Source of the DNA: JAFDZW01 sp035632315
GTDB taxonomy: Bacteria > Bacteroidota > Ignavibacteria > Palsa-1295
NCBI GenBank assembly: GCA_035632315.1
Contig: DASQGZ010000005.1
Location: 1 to 52,507 of the forward strand
DNA length: 52,507 nucleotides
Direction of reading: 5' to 3'
The notes under the pieces are model-generated. The model was not told the origin of the DNA, made no database searches, and saw only the letters and a program-made list of their open reading frames with translations. The position numbers and the translations under genes are program-made. Below are positions 1 to 9,701 of the stretch, piece by piece (the first letter of the stretch is position 1; every line of letters begins with the position of its first letter).

Positions 1-812
1 TTATAAATATTATAGCGAATTGCGACACCGCCTTCGAGCGTCGCAATTTTCCATAGATAATCGGCTCTGGTTTGTGTCAGCGGGAAATAATAATTTATTT
101 CGGGAGATGCAGTCAGATCTTTGCCGAGAGGAAACGGATAGCCAATCGCACCCCGCAGGCCGAGTGAACTTTTGATGTTCGAGATCGTCCCTTCGCTATC
201 GACTTTAAAATTTGTATTCGTACTCGGAAAGACAACGCCGCTCGGCGAAGTGATCGCATCGGTCTGCTTGAAATTTGAGGAAGACGCAAGTGGGATCGAA
301 TAGACGAAACCGGTCGTCAGATAGAACGGTAATTTTTTGATCGGTGTAAAACGAACGCCGAGCGATGTGATGACCTCAGGAAGCTGTGCCGTGTAATCAT
401 GTTGGCGAATAAGCTTTGTATATCCGCCTGTACTCAGAACTCGCATTGAGGAATCGATCGCAAAACCAAACGCTCCGCCACGTTCGGCATAACCGACTGT
501 CAGCGCCAAGTCAAGCATCTTCACGAGCGGCTTTTCGACAAGCAAACCAAAGTTATAGCTGCGCCCGGTGCCGTTACCAAAAATACCGCAGCCTTCATCG
601 CAACAATAGACGTGTGCTTGCGACTGGTGATAATTTCTTCCAAAGTCACCGTAAAATCCGAAACGAAATGCAAGCCGATCGTCTTTGCTCGTTTCGCGAA
701 GTTGGTCGAGGCTTTTTACCGGTTGTGCAACGGCCTGTGATATTGTGCCAAACAGCACAATGCCAACTGCGGTGATGAAAAAAAATATTTTCCTGCGGAT
801 CAACTGATGCAC
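1..812 (-). CDS. Outer-membrane beta-barrel protein, partial (3' end beyond window)
   Basis: The minus-strand frame is open from a GTG at 812 to the window edge (about 270 codons). The N-terminus is a signal peptide: basic QLIRRK, a hydrophobic run and an AVAQ-type cleavage site. The remainder shows alternating aromatic/polar beta strands with glycines (GFYGDFGRN, ALTVGYAERGG, SLGVRFTPIKKLPFY, ITSPSGVVFP), typical of FCB outer-membrane barrels. Its family cannot be fixed because the C-terminus, possibly with an OmpA-like domain, is missing. It lies in the same frame as the preceding 1640-aa exoprotein, separated only by TAA and two codons, so co-transcription is likely. A TTG at 803 is an alternative start. 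Confidence 0.7.
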   Translation of the reverse strand, partial: MHQLIRRKIFFFITAVGIVLFGTISQAVAQPVKSLDQLRETSKDDRLAFRFGFYGDFGRNYHQSQAHVYCCDEGCGIFGNGTGRSYNFGLLVEKPLVKMLDLALTVGYAERGGAFGFAIDSSMRVLSTGGYTKLIRQHDYTAQLPEVITSLGVRFTPIKKLPFYLTTGFVYSIPLASSSNFKQTDAITSPSGVVFPSTNTNFKVDSEGTISNIKSSLGLRGAIGYPFPLGKDLTASPEINYYFPLTQTRADYLWKIATLEGGVAIRYNIY

Positions 813-818
813 AAACGT

Positions 819-3800
819 TTATCTTCGAATGACGATCTTCTGTGATGCGTGATAGAGCCCTGCTTCGAATGTAACAACATACGCTCCGTCCGAAAGTGGT
901 GAGAGATCAAGCGATAAATGATATTTCCCGCCCTTCATTATTTGTGAGCCGTCAAGTACGTCCATCACTTTTTTGCCGGTCACGGAATAAATTGTAAGCT
1001 TCGGGGCGAGTTCACCGAAGAACTCAAAATCGGTTTCGATCGACCCGTTGCTCGGATTGGGCCTCAACGGTGCGAACGAATTTCCGCCGCCGACAAAGTT
1101 CAGATAACTGATATTGCATTTTGGCGTGACGTTCACCGCACTAGTATCGCCTGTCGGAATCGGTTTGATAAAAAAGATGGAGTCGCTTGTCATTTTGCCG
1201 GGCACCAGATAGATCGGCGAGGTAACGGAATCCGGCACATCGACAAGAAATCTCAGGCGCGCGATCTCGCCTTTCCTGATGCTGTCACAGCCGGGCATCA
1301 CAACATCGATACCATTCGCCGTTTTTGATACAACCGGTAATGAATACGGCGACTTTGCCGAGAGGTACTCAAGCGCATGGCGATCGTAAAGAATTGAGTA
1401 CTTCATATCGATCGGCGTTTGTGGCATATCACGGTCCATAATGATCGGCACCTCGACCGTATCGGTAATCATTCCTCTGATCGTATCTACAATACCGACA
1501 TTCAGGTCGAACAGCATCGAGAACAGATATGGCGGCGCCCAACCGAAACTATGTATGCGCCCAGTATCAACGGTGAGACAGGGAGAATTTGAATATGCGA
1601 AGATCGTCGTATCGATCAAAGTATCGGCGCGCGGACAAAACCGTACCGTTAACACGATCGAATCACCGGGCTGCAACGTGAGCGGATACGGCTTATCGCT
1701 GCTGATCACACGATGAAAAAGTGGCATCGCAGAAAGCGAATCGAATCTGATCGGAACAGAGCCTGGGTTTCGAACAACAACCTGAAGATCTTTACAATCG
1801 CGGACTTTGACCGTATCGAAATTCGTCAGCTTTTGAATGGCGATCATCGGGTCATCAATAATGACGAAGCCGTGATCGATGCCGGCAACAATTTTATATG
1901 AGACGAGCGAGTCGCTGTCGAAATCAATGTTATCGAGTGTGATCGGAAATTTCCCTGCCATCCCCTTTGGAATAAACCGCACGTAACAGATCGTCCCTGC
2001 TTTGACAACGCGCGCATTTTTCATTAACGCACGCGCCCCATCACCTGTATCGCTGACGCTTGAAACGTTGGTATATGGCGTTTGGATATCGAGCAAACGG
2101 ACAAGCGTCGAATCGTATTGTATCCTAAAAAGAATATCAATGATCGGCTGCGGCATATCGCGGGTGATCATCACCGGCACAACGAGTGTATCGCACGTCG
2201 TGATGTGAATCGTGTCTTGTCCGATCTTTGCAGTATCGAATGCGAATTGCGTACCGATCGCCGGCGCAAAGCCGTCGCCGGAAACAAAAATGGTCGTGTC
2301 AAATCCGTGGCACGGGAATGTCGTTTCAAGATAGAGCCGTGCTTCGTAATGCTTCGGTGCTCGCGGTCGGAAATTAATCACGAGACACAGTGTATCATTA
2401 CGAAGCACTACCCACGGCAATAATTCATTCGAACACTCATTAACAGTGAAGACGCGCTGGTCGGGCACAAAATATGCATTGACGAACACAACACTGTCGC
2501 CGCTCGGGTTGGTGAACGCGCTCGGCACGAGAATTCGAGTTCTGATCGGGATCGCAGTCGTATCGACGCGCGTCGCCGGAAATGCAGCATTCGTCTGGTT
2601 CGGTGTAAAATTCAATTCGCGTCTACCGGAAAGCCCAACAACATACTGTTGTGACCATGCTTTCGTCGATGCGTAAATATGAAGATCGGCATTCATAATA
2701 AGATTCGAAGCAACCGACGGCACGTTCGGACAGAATCGTACGATCAATGTATCAGTTGTATTCGGCGGTATCTTATGTGGAAGTGTTGAATCTCCTGTCG
2801 AGCTGAAAAACCATTGATACACGGTCGCATTACCATTCGGTACGCCTGCAGCAGTAATGACAACCGAGTCTATTGACATCGGAATAAAATTACTGTAATT
2901 CGGCAGCGGAATTTCACGATCGACACATTCGCACGATTTATGCAATCCGTAATTGATGTAACTGATTGGTATATCCAATCGGATGATCTGCCCATTCCCA
3001 TTGAGCTGGCCGTTGACAAAGTTGCCGCACGGTGTATCGAGCGTCGCCGTTACGGTGCCATTATACTGCTGCTGGGCAGTTGGTGCAAAGCGAATATATG
3101 CTTTGATCGAATCGCGCGGACTGAGCCAGAACGGGAGCGGTGGATTTGTCGAAAGCAGTTGATAGCCGGGAGGGACCGTGATCGTTGTGACATGCACCGG
3201 AATTGCAGAAATATTTTCCACAGTAACACTATCGTCTTTTTGCCAGCCGACTTCTATCGGTCCATACACAGTGAGCGTGGTGATCGCAAGCTTTGGCGTT
3301 GTGCTCGTCCCTTGCAATAAAATTTGATACGTACCGCCGCTCGATAAATTTAAGTTGATATACGCTCGGTCGGCGCGATCTTTTGTCACGTCGTTCGGAC
3401 AATATTGAACAATATAATTATAACTCTGCCCCGGTGCGAGATTTCCTGCCGGTGAAGCAATCAGCGTAAATTTTCCGCTCGGATCGTTGAGTTGATCGCT
3501 CGTGATCGTAATGGTCGAGCCCGTGATATTTTTCACTGCGATCGTATCCGTTCGGCAAACACAGCCCATCACGCCTTCGATGTCAAGAAAATCGGGCGTG
3601 AATTGTAACTGATCAAAGACGCCGGTGCCGCTAACAGGAATTTTTAGTGTCCCGTAACATTGCCTGTCAAAAATAACGAGCGTGTCATAATAAGTGATCG
3701 CTTGGCGGGGCCGAAATTGCAGTGTCATCGTGATCGTCTGTCCCGGAGCAATATTGAATGTTGTTCCTGAAACGATCGAGAAGACATCACCAACTTCAAG

Positions 3801-5741
3801 ATAGGCGGACATCGTTCGCGGGTCGACTCCTGTTGAAGTGACCGTCGTATTTTGCTGGGCTGTTTTACCGATCGTCACATTGCCGAATGCAACACTGGGT
3901 TGATCGAATTTCACATCAACTGAAATTCCTGTTCCCGTAAAGTCGATTGTTCTGACGATCGTGCATCCGCGGAAATGGCAGATGACTTGTAATTGCCCAA
4001 CGAACGGACCGGGCGTCGGGGGCCGGAAGCGGATGAACTCAGGAAAATAGGCAGTCTTTGGTTTGAGCACGATCGGGAATGTAAACTGACGACCGAAGAA
4101 TGCCGGATTCGTAAAGATCATCGTGTCAATATTGATGTTCTCGCCGATGAGATCACGGAACTGATAATCCTGCGTGTTACTGATCTGGCCCGGGCACACA
4201 GCCTCGAAGGCCATTTTCGTTATCTGAGCTTTTGCGTTCGGATACAGAAGTACGAGTACATCTTGCGATCTGCCTTGCAATGGTATGAGCCCGCTTCCGG
4301 GACAGCGATCGTCAGATATAATGCGAAGTGTATCGATCTCTGTTTTTGAAGAGTCGTCGGCATCGAGCCGGACGATCACCTTCCAGCAATCGCCGGGCTG
4401 TAATGTAATGGGAAGGTTTGGAAATCCTCCGTCCGGCCGCCACGTGAATTTCGGATTCTGTAGGATCGCATTGCTGATCTTCAACGGACGGTTACTTTGA
4501 TTACAGATCTTTAGTGTATCTTCGGAATACGTTCGCTCGGTACAGCCTACATATAGTGTATCAAATGTCAGCTGAGATTTGTCATACGATAATTCCGTCG
4601 AACGATTCACTGTCAACGGAATATAAATATAATCACCGCACCGGTTATAATTAACAATGAATAAATATGTCCAGAGCGGACCCGTCAGGCTTCCGCTAAA
4701 ATGCACGGTAAATGTTTGCGGGATATTTTGCTGAAGTGTCCAACTGTTCTGGCTTAATGTAAACAGGCTGCTATATCCATAATAGACGAACGCATAGACA
4801 TGGTTGCCGCAATATGAAGTATCGGTGAGCGTGAATGTAAAATCGGAATCATTCTGGCAAATAAGCGTCGCATTGAGCGAGGACGGACTGAGTGAAAATG
4901 TTGCCGGTACTTTGCGGTCGCTCGGATACATGCGTGCACCGCTGCGAAGCTGGCCGACATGTCCGTGTCCCGTCGCATCGCATAGCTGCAAGACATAACT
5001 TGAGTCATTACAACGATAATACAGCTCAAGATGCGGCTCAGTCCCTTCGAGCGACTGATTTCGCTGGCAGCGGATCTCTTGCTCGGTCAGCGACCTGCTC
5101 CAAAGCCTGATCTCATCCATCTGGCCAAGGAACGTACGATAATCCACACTATCGTCGTAGAGTGAATTACAGCTTCCGAGCTGCATATCTAGTTTGGGGC
5201 TTTCCTGATGCTTGAGCCGTGCGATCGGATATGCCGGGTTCGACCCAGTTGCGACGAGCGCACCGTCAATATATATTCGCGATGTTTGCGAAACATTATC
5301 CCACGAAACGGCAAGATGCAGCCAACCGCGAGTATAGAGATCCGGGACATCGGCAGATGCGATCGTATTATCTGCTTCGCCGAGATACGAACCGTCAGGA
5401 CTTAATTCAAAATAAACTTTCGTACCGATAAAATAGACGACCCACACATCGTTATTATCTTTGTTCGGACCCCAAATGCCACCGACAAACACACGTTTGC
5501 CCGGCTGTTGAATGGGCTTGAGCCACGCTTCGAATGTGATTGCTGTATCGATATTGCGAATTGCATACGACGTATCAATATCGGTATATTGCGCGAGTTT
5601 ACCAAACGTGATGGTCGAAGTAATCGCATTCCAGACGCATGCTTTTATGCTGTCGCAGGATTTCGCCTGAGCGAATGCAGAATCAGTCAACGCAAGAAGC
5701 GCGACAAGCACAGCAAAAAATGTCTTCACCGTTCGGGACAC
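819..5741 (-). CDS. Giant secreted LamG / choice-of-anchor-D protein with T9SS sorting domain
   Basis: This is a 1640-aa exported protein. Residues 1-25 form a signal peptide (FAVLVALLALTDSAFAQA). Residues about 50-235 are a LamG/concanavalin-like domain (ITFEAWLKP, GWLHLAVSWDN, IYIDGALVATG, GQMDEIRLWSRSLTEQEI). Residues about 300-1500 are repeated Ig-like beta-sandwich units of the choice-of-anchor-D/ASPM-SPD2-Hydin kind (repeated LQPGD, VRFCP, VSGTG). Two cohesin-like segments (MTRDMPQPIID and MDRDMPQTPID type) lie near 1190 and 1460. The last ~80 residues are a T9SS type A sorting domain (LRPNPSNGS, ending KIVIRR). It is probably secreted through T9SS and anchored to the cell surface, with an adhesive or structural role. 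No catalytic residues are evident. Confidence 0.93.
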   Translation of the reverse strand: MSRTVKTFFAVLVALLALTDSAFAQAKSCDSIKACVWNAITSTITFGKLAQYTDIDTSYAIRNIDTAITFEAWLKPIQQPGKRVFVGGIWGPNKDNNDVWVVYFIGTKVYFELSPDGSYLGEADNTIASADVPDLYTRGWLHLAVSWDNVSQTSRIYIDGALVATGSNPAYPIARLKHQESPKLDMQLGSCNSLYDDSVDYRTFLGQMDEIRLWSRSLTEQEIRCQRNQSLEGTEPHLELYYRCNDSSYVLQLCDATGHGHVGQLRSGARMYPSDRKVPATFSLSPSSLNATLICQNDSDFTFTLTDTSYCGNHVYAFVYYGYSSLFTLSQNSWTLQQNIPQTFTVHFSGSLTGPLWTYLFIVNYNRCGDYIYIPLTVNRSTELSYDKSQLTFDTLYVGCTERTYSEDTLKICNQSNRPLKISNAILQNPKFTWRPDGGFPNLPITLQPGDCWKVIVRLDADDSSKTEIDTLRIISDDRCPGSGLIPLQGRSQDVLVLLYPNAKAQITKMAFEAVCPGQISNTQDYQFRDLIGENINIDTMIFTNPAFFGRQFTFPIVLKPKTAYFPEFIRFRPPTPGPFVGQLQVICHFRGCTIVRTIDFTGTGISVDVKFDQPSVAFGNVTIGKTAQQNTTVTSTGVDPRTMSAYLEVGDVFSIVSGTTFNIAPGQTITMTLQFRPRQAITYYDTLVIFDRQCYGTLKIPVSGTGVFDQLQFTPDFLDIEGVMGCVCRTDTIAVKNITGSTITITSDQLNDPSGKFTLIASPAGNLAPGQSYNYIVQYCPNDVTKDRADRAYINLNLSSGGTYQILLQGTSTTPKLAITTLTVYGPIEVGWQKDDSVTVENISAIPVHVTTITVPPGYQLLSTNPPLPFWLSPRDSIKAYIRFAPTAQQQYNGTVTATLDTPCGNFVNGQLNGNGQIIRLDIPISYINYGLHKSCECVDREIPLPNYSNFIPMSIDSVVITAAGVPNGNATVYQWFFSSTGDSTLPHKIPPNTTDTLIVRFCPNVPSVASNLIMNADLHIYASTKAWSQQYVVGLSGRRELNFTPNQTNAAFPATRVDTTAIPIRTRILVPSAFTNPSGDSVVFVNAYFVPDQRVFTVNECSNELLPWVVLRNDTLCLVINFRPRAPKHYEARLYLETTFPCHGFDTTIFVSGDGFAPAIGTQFAFDTAKIGQDTIHITTCDTLVVPVMITRDMPQPIIDILFRIQYDSTLVRLLDIQTPYTNVSSVSDTGDGARALMKNARVVKAGTICYVRFIPKGMAGKFPITLDNIDFDSDSLVSYKIVAGIDHGFVIIDDPMIAIQKLTNFDTVKVRDCKDLQVVVRNPGSVPIRFDSLSAMPLFHRVISSDKPYPLTLQPGDSIVLTVRFCPRADTLIDTTIFAYSNSPCLTVDTGRIHSFGWAPPYLFSMLFDLNVGIVDTIRGMITDTVEVPIIMDRDMPQTPIDMKYSILYDRHALEYLSAKSPYSLPVVSKTANGIDVVMPGCDSIRKGEIARLRFLVDVPDSVTSPIYLVPGKMTSDSIFFIKPIPTGDTSAVNVTPKCNISYLNFVGGGNSFAPLRPNPSNGSIETDFEFFGELAPKLTIYSVTGKKVMDVLDGSQIMKGGKYHLSLDLSPLSDGAYVVTFEAGLYHASQKIVIRR

Positions 5742-5810
5742 GGGGGAAGTAATAACGTTTATGAAAGAAATGAAGAAATAATTTTAAGAAATAATTTTAG
5801 TTGCACGTTC

Positions 5811-7448
5811 CTATCGAACGCACTGGATCATTTTCGTCACAACACCGATCGAACTTCTCGCACGAACAATATAAAAACCGCTTGGCAGGTCGAGCGAAAG
5901 CGGAACGCGATGTTCGCCGACTCCGAGCGTCTGCGAAAATACGTCTGCAACTCGGTCGCCGTTCATATTTGTAATATCGAGCGCGACCGAAGCTTCACTC
6001 GGCACATTGATGACGAGTGTCGTCGAGGTCGTGAACGGATTCGGATAATTGGCCGTGATCTCAAATGGAAGTTCGGCAGGTTTCGATGTTGCAACACCAC
6101 CGGATTGCTGTTTAATAACGGCGATCGGGCCTAAGAGATCGACCTCTGCATCGGCTTCCCCGGAAAGCCCCGTTTTCAGTGTCGCTTTTGCATCGGCAAG
6201 TGTCATCCCGAACCATGCAGTAAGCACATCGAGATAGACCGAGCGGTAATCTATCTGATATGAAAGGTTTTGGTTCTCATCAAGATTACTAAGATCGAAT
6301 TGCTGTCCGAAAATCCCGCTATTGACCTGCGTACCAAAAATGAACTGAACTCCTCCCGCACCGTGATCGGTGCCGAAACTTCCATTTTCGGATGGACGAC
6401 GGCCAAATTCACTTACCGTCATTCCGACAATACGGTGCGCAAGATTCAAACGGATCATATCGTTCATAAACTGATAGATACCGTTCGAAAGCGACGAAAG
6501 CAGCGTGTTATGCAAGCCGATCGTACCGTCGCCTTGTTGCGCCTGCGAAACGTGAGTATCGAATCCGCCGAGCGACGTATAATACACTTTTGTCTGCATC
6601 CCACCGGCGATCAGCGCAGCACAATTTGCCATTTGCGTGCCGAAGCTGTCGTTCGAATACTGGCCCTTCAACAATGCTTTCCCGGCAGCATAGGTATCTT
6701 TCACGCGCTGAGCATATTTATCCGAGCGCGACGCAATATCAGCAACAAACGCATACTCGTTGGCATATGCAGTGCCGGCACTTGCCAAGTCGAGCGTGTT
6801 GAGCGATGAACTTACACCCTGCTGTTTTGTAGGATCTCCAACCTCGATGCCCATTCTTCCGACTTTCGCTTGTAAGGCAAGCGAGAATCCGCCGAATTGT
6901 ATCGCAAGCGGATCGTCGGGAAGGCTTGCAGGGAAGTTCGGATATTTCGCCGATAGATATCTGCCGATCCAACCGGTATCGAGCAGATCGTTCGGATTCG
7001 CATCATTTATTCCTGAAAGCCAAATATCCGTCGAACGAAAATGACTCAGGTTCGGAAGCGGGTAACCGACATTGCGAACAATGGCAAGATCGCCATGAAG
7101 CATCAAGCTGGCAAGTCCGCCATGGTCGCCTGAAGTTGAACCATTACTGAGCCCCGGATGAAAATATGTGCTCGGGATACTATTGTCCGACCAGCAATTC
7201 GCTTTGACGCATGCGATGTTTGGTCTGAGCGTCGTATAGTTCGGATCGTCAAGCGGCGGCAGCGTATTGATGCCATCATTACCGCCGAAGAGCTGGATCA
7301 CAATAAGAATGTTATTGTCGTCCTGAACGGTCGGCAGCTGTGAAAGAAATTTCAGCGGCGATTTCGCAAGCGTCGGAATGCCATTGAGCACGAACGGCGT
7401 GGCGGCTGCCCCGGCAGCGGCTGATCTGAGAAATGTGCGGCGTTTCAT
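5811..7448 (-). CDS. DUF1501 family secreted protein with T9SS sorting domain
   Basis: This 545-aa protein belongs to the DUF1501 (sulfatase-like fold) family. It begins with a twin-arginine-like leader (KRRTFLRSAAAGAAA). Family motifs are clear: GGNDGINTLPP near residue 55, an FHPGL segment, and SEFGRRPSENGSFGTDHGAGG near 345-365. The last ~80 residues (YPNPFTTSTT through the final CVR) are a T9SS type A sorting domain. It lies 37 bp downstream of a DUF1800 gene on the same strand; DUF1800-DUF1501 pairs are common and presumably act together, but the biochemical function is unknown. A Tat-like leader combined with a T9SS tail would imply folded export followed by outer-membrane translocation; this is an inference. 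Confidence 0.93.
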   Translation of the reverse strand: MKRRTFLRSAAAGAAATPFVLNGIPTLAKSPLKFLSQLPTVQDDNNILIVIQLFGGNDGINTLPPLDDPNYTTLRPNIACVKANCWSDNSIPSTYFHPGLSNGSTSGDHGGLASLMLHGDLAIVRNVGYPLPNLSHFRSTDIWLSGINDANPNDLLDTGWIGRYLSAKYPNFPASLPDDPLAIQFGGFSLALQAKVGRMGIEVGDPTKQQGVSSSLNTLDLASAGTAYANEYAFVADIASRSDKYAQRVKDTYAAGKALLKGQYSNDSFGTQMANCAALIAGGMQTKVYYTSLGGFDTHVSQAQQGDGTIGLHNTLLSSLSNGIYQFMNDMIRLNLAHRIVGMTVSEFGRRPSENGSFGTDHGAGGVQFIFGTQVNSGIFGQQFDLSNLDENQNLSYQIDYRSVYLDVLTAWFGMTLADAKATLKTGLSGEADAEVDLLGPIAVIKQQSGGVATSKPAELPFEITANYPNPFTTSTTLVINVPSEASVALDITNMNGDRVADVFSQTLGVGEHRVPLSLDLPSGFYIVRARSSIGVVTKMIQCVR

Positions 7449-7485
7449 TCAACGTTTCCTTTCGATTTAAAGCAGATGGTGTCGC

Positions 7486-9078
7486 TTAGCATAATTGAAA
7501 ATCTGGCAGAATGGAGATCTCTGTCAGAACGTCGCGCATATTCCGTGCGGCGGTCGAAGGGCTCGACGATAAAATCGTAGGCCATTCGTAGTCTTTATTT
7601 GCGCCATCGCCTCCGACGAGACGATTCACCAGATCGTCCTGCCGATCCTGGGAGAGTGGACGCGGAAGAAGTAACACACCCACATTCTTAATGAGCGTCT
7701 TGGCGTCGTTATTATTCGGGAATTGAGCAATGAAGCTCAGCACTTGCTGGTCAGTCATCGCATTGATGGCAGATGTTGACGTTGCCGCACGAACCGGAAA
7801 TGTGTTCGTTGTGATCCAGTCGTGCCAGCCCGTCCAACCACTGACGTTGGGCGGTTGGAATAGCTGTTGCAGCATATTCGCCATATTGCCATAAATATTC
7901 TGTGCATAACCAAGCTGACGCGCAAGCCCGACCGTAAACTCTGCAGGCGTTTTGATCTGCGCGCCGATATTCAGGTTATCATAAAAGTGTTGGCTCTTTA
8001 AGAGTGCTGAGATCACCGGCTTGATCTGGAAATTATTTTGCTTGAAGATCGCTGCCATTTCGGCGATGACATTCTCATCGGTTGCACCGGGATTACTATA
8101 GACAAAAAAACGATATATCTTGCGGCAGATAAATGTCGCGACTGCGTCAGCACGAACAGTAAAGATCGTGTTGATGAGCTTTGTGATCTCGCCTTTTCTG
8201 ACAAGGTCTTCGGTATTCTCTGCGTCAGGAATAGAATCGAAGCTAACTCCAAGATACTGTTTCGCACCCGTATCGTGATCGCCAGCGGTAAAAAACGTAT
8301 TGAACAGTCCGTTCGGGTTAAAGTGATTATCGTTATAGCGGCTCGCATGCCAGCCAGTTAGGATCCGGGCAGCTTCCTTGACGTCGCCTTCGGTATATTG
8401 CCCAAGCCCCATCGTAAAGAGCTCCATCAGTTCGCGGGCATAATTCTCGTTCGGGTGACTTTGATTATTCTGATCGCCGCCGAGAAAGACAAGCATCGCG
8501 CCATCGAGAGTAATGCCGAATGCCATATCCTGAAAACTGGCGAGGCAATTATTGCGAAACAATTCGTTCTGCCGGTACAGCAGCGGCGCCTGTACCCAGT
8601 TGATATTATCGAGATTGAATTGTGTCGTAAAACTTCCGCTCCAGAAAAACACCATTTTCTCGACCAGCGAAAGCGGTGAAGTCACGAGCACTGTTGCCCA
8701 CCATGCGGCAAGCGACGCAGTATCCGAAGCCCACGTACTTTTCAGAGCTTCCTGAAGAATAACGTCAAGCCCGTCAAGGCTCTCTGTTCCATGGTCGGCA
8801 ACCGTTGGCCTTGTCGGAGTACTCGGCGTACTGATCAGTAGATCGACCGCATCCGAGGGCGTCATCCCCATAAGCTTGGTCATATCTGCCCACAGCGGCA
8901 TCATCATCGTCCGTCTGAGCAAATGTCCGACCTTGAACTCGTCCCACGGGTCGGCAGCGCTCGGAACGTACGCTGTTAGGTCTGTAGAGAGAATCCGGTT
9001 ATGATTCGGGGTATATGAATTCCCGAATCTCGAACTCGCGGGGGTGAATGCTCTGCTAAGAAACGCTCTGCGATCCAT
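7486..9078 (-). CDS. DUF1800 family protein
   Basis: This 530-aa protein matches DUF1800: HLLRRTMMMP near residue 52, then the hallmark NENYARELMELFTMG followed by a GDVKEAARILTGW segment at about 225-255. A basic leader (MDRRAFLSRAF) resembles the RR-containing starts common in this family. The gene begins with a strong ribosome-binding site (AAGGAGATCTC before ATG) and is the first gene of a two-gene unit with the DUF1501 gene. The function is unknown; such pairs occur widely in Bacteroidota, Planctomycetes and Proteobacteria. No T9SS tail is present here, unlike its partner. Confidence 0.92.
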   Translation of the reverse strand: MDRRAFLSRAFTPASSRFGNSYTPNHNRILSTDLTAYVPSAADPWDEFKVGHLLRRTMMMPLWADMTKLMGMTPSDAVDLLISTPSTPTRPTVADHGTESLDGLDVILQEALKSTWASDTASLAAWWATVLVTSPLSLVEKMVFFWSGSFTTQFNLDNINWVQAPLLYRQNELFRNNCLASFQDMAFGITLDGAMLVFLGGDQNNQSHPNENYARELMELFTMGLGQYTEGDVKEAARILTGWHASRYNDNHFNPNGLFNTFFTAGDHDTGAKQYLGVSFDSIPDAENTEDLVRKGEITKLINTIFTVRADAVATFICRKIYRFFVYSNPGATDENVIAEMAAIFKQNNFQIKPVISALLKSQHFYDNLNIGAQIKTPAEFTVGLARQLGYAQNIYGNMANMLQQLFQPPNVSGWTGWHDWITTNTFPVRAATSTSAINAMTDQQVLSFIAQFPNNNDAKTLIKNVGVLLLPRPLSQDRQDDLVNRLVGGDGANKDYEWPTILSSSPSTAARNMRDVLTEISILPDFQLC

Positions 9079-9300
9079 GAGATCTCCTTAGGCAATGAAA
9101 ATACAACTCACAATACAAATGATGTATCCAATCACTAAAACCCAAAATTGTACCCGAAGTTACAGCGTACATATTCAAAAAAACATCACGCCGGAGGGTA
9201 TTGGTGGGTGGAAAGTGATTATAATGATGAAATAAAGATACATAAATTCCATAAAATTGATTCACATTTGGCAGTGGTTCAGCTTAGAAACGAATATCCA
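9079..9300. other. Intergenic region upstream of the DUF1800 gene
   Basis: This AT-rich stretch separates the minus-strand DUF1800 gene from a palindromic repeat. Apart from the AAGGAG ribosome-binding site at about 9085-9090 there is no reading frame with recognisable coding character. A promoter for the DUF1800-DUF1501 unit should lie here, but no exact TAnnTTTG box was found. Confidence 0.4.
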
Positions 9301-9409
9301 ACGATGTCATTGCGAGCGAAGCGAAGCAATCTAAAATCTTGATCATTAGTACAATTTCGAGATTTTAGATCGCCACGTCGGGCTAACGCCCTCCTCGCGA
9401 TGACATCGT
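9301..9409. repeat. Dispersed palindromic repeat, copy 1
   Basis: The element begins ACGATGTCATTGCGAG and ends CTCGCGATGACATCGT. Inner arms CAATCTAAAATC and GATTTTAGATCG make the whole ~109-bp unit a long imperfect hairpin. The same arms recur at 26025-26440, 36529-36629 and 38767-38879. It is non-coding and sits in an intergenic region, as expected for a MITE/REP-like element. Confidence 0.85.
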
Positions 9410-9551
9410 GGTCAAACTGTACCACAACTCCACATTGGGCGCATAACATAGTGTCCAATTCCTTTCATCTTATTTGTTATAAGGCTATAATTCAAATATT
9501 CAAACGATAAAATAATAACATTGGCTCGAAACCGAAGGAGTTCGGGTGTCG

Positions 9552-9559
9552 TATCTTTG
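9552..9559 (+). promoter_or_regulatory. TAnnTTTG -7 box upstream of the ABC-export operon
   Basis: TATCTTTG matches the Bacteroidota -7 consensus. It lies about 140 nt upstream of the adaptor gene at 9702, which would give a long leader. The assignment is by motif only. Confidence 0.4.
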
Positions 9560-9701
9560 CACTCTGATAATTCGCCCTGGACCTGTACAATATATCTATA
9601 TTGTGTTCGTCTTAATCGAAGCGAATACTGACACTTCGCACCCCCTGAGCGTATTGTGTTTTTAATTACTGTATTGTTATTACGAGGTAATATCATCGTT
9701 C

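Noticed and set aside
9412..9696. 94-aa minus-strand ORF upstream of the adaptor gene
   Set aside because: It starts next to the adaptor gene start on the opposite strand, has no family resemblance and runs through the promoter region and the edge of the palindromic repeat.
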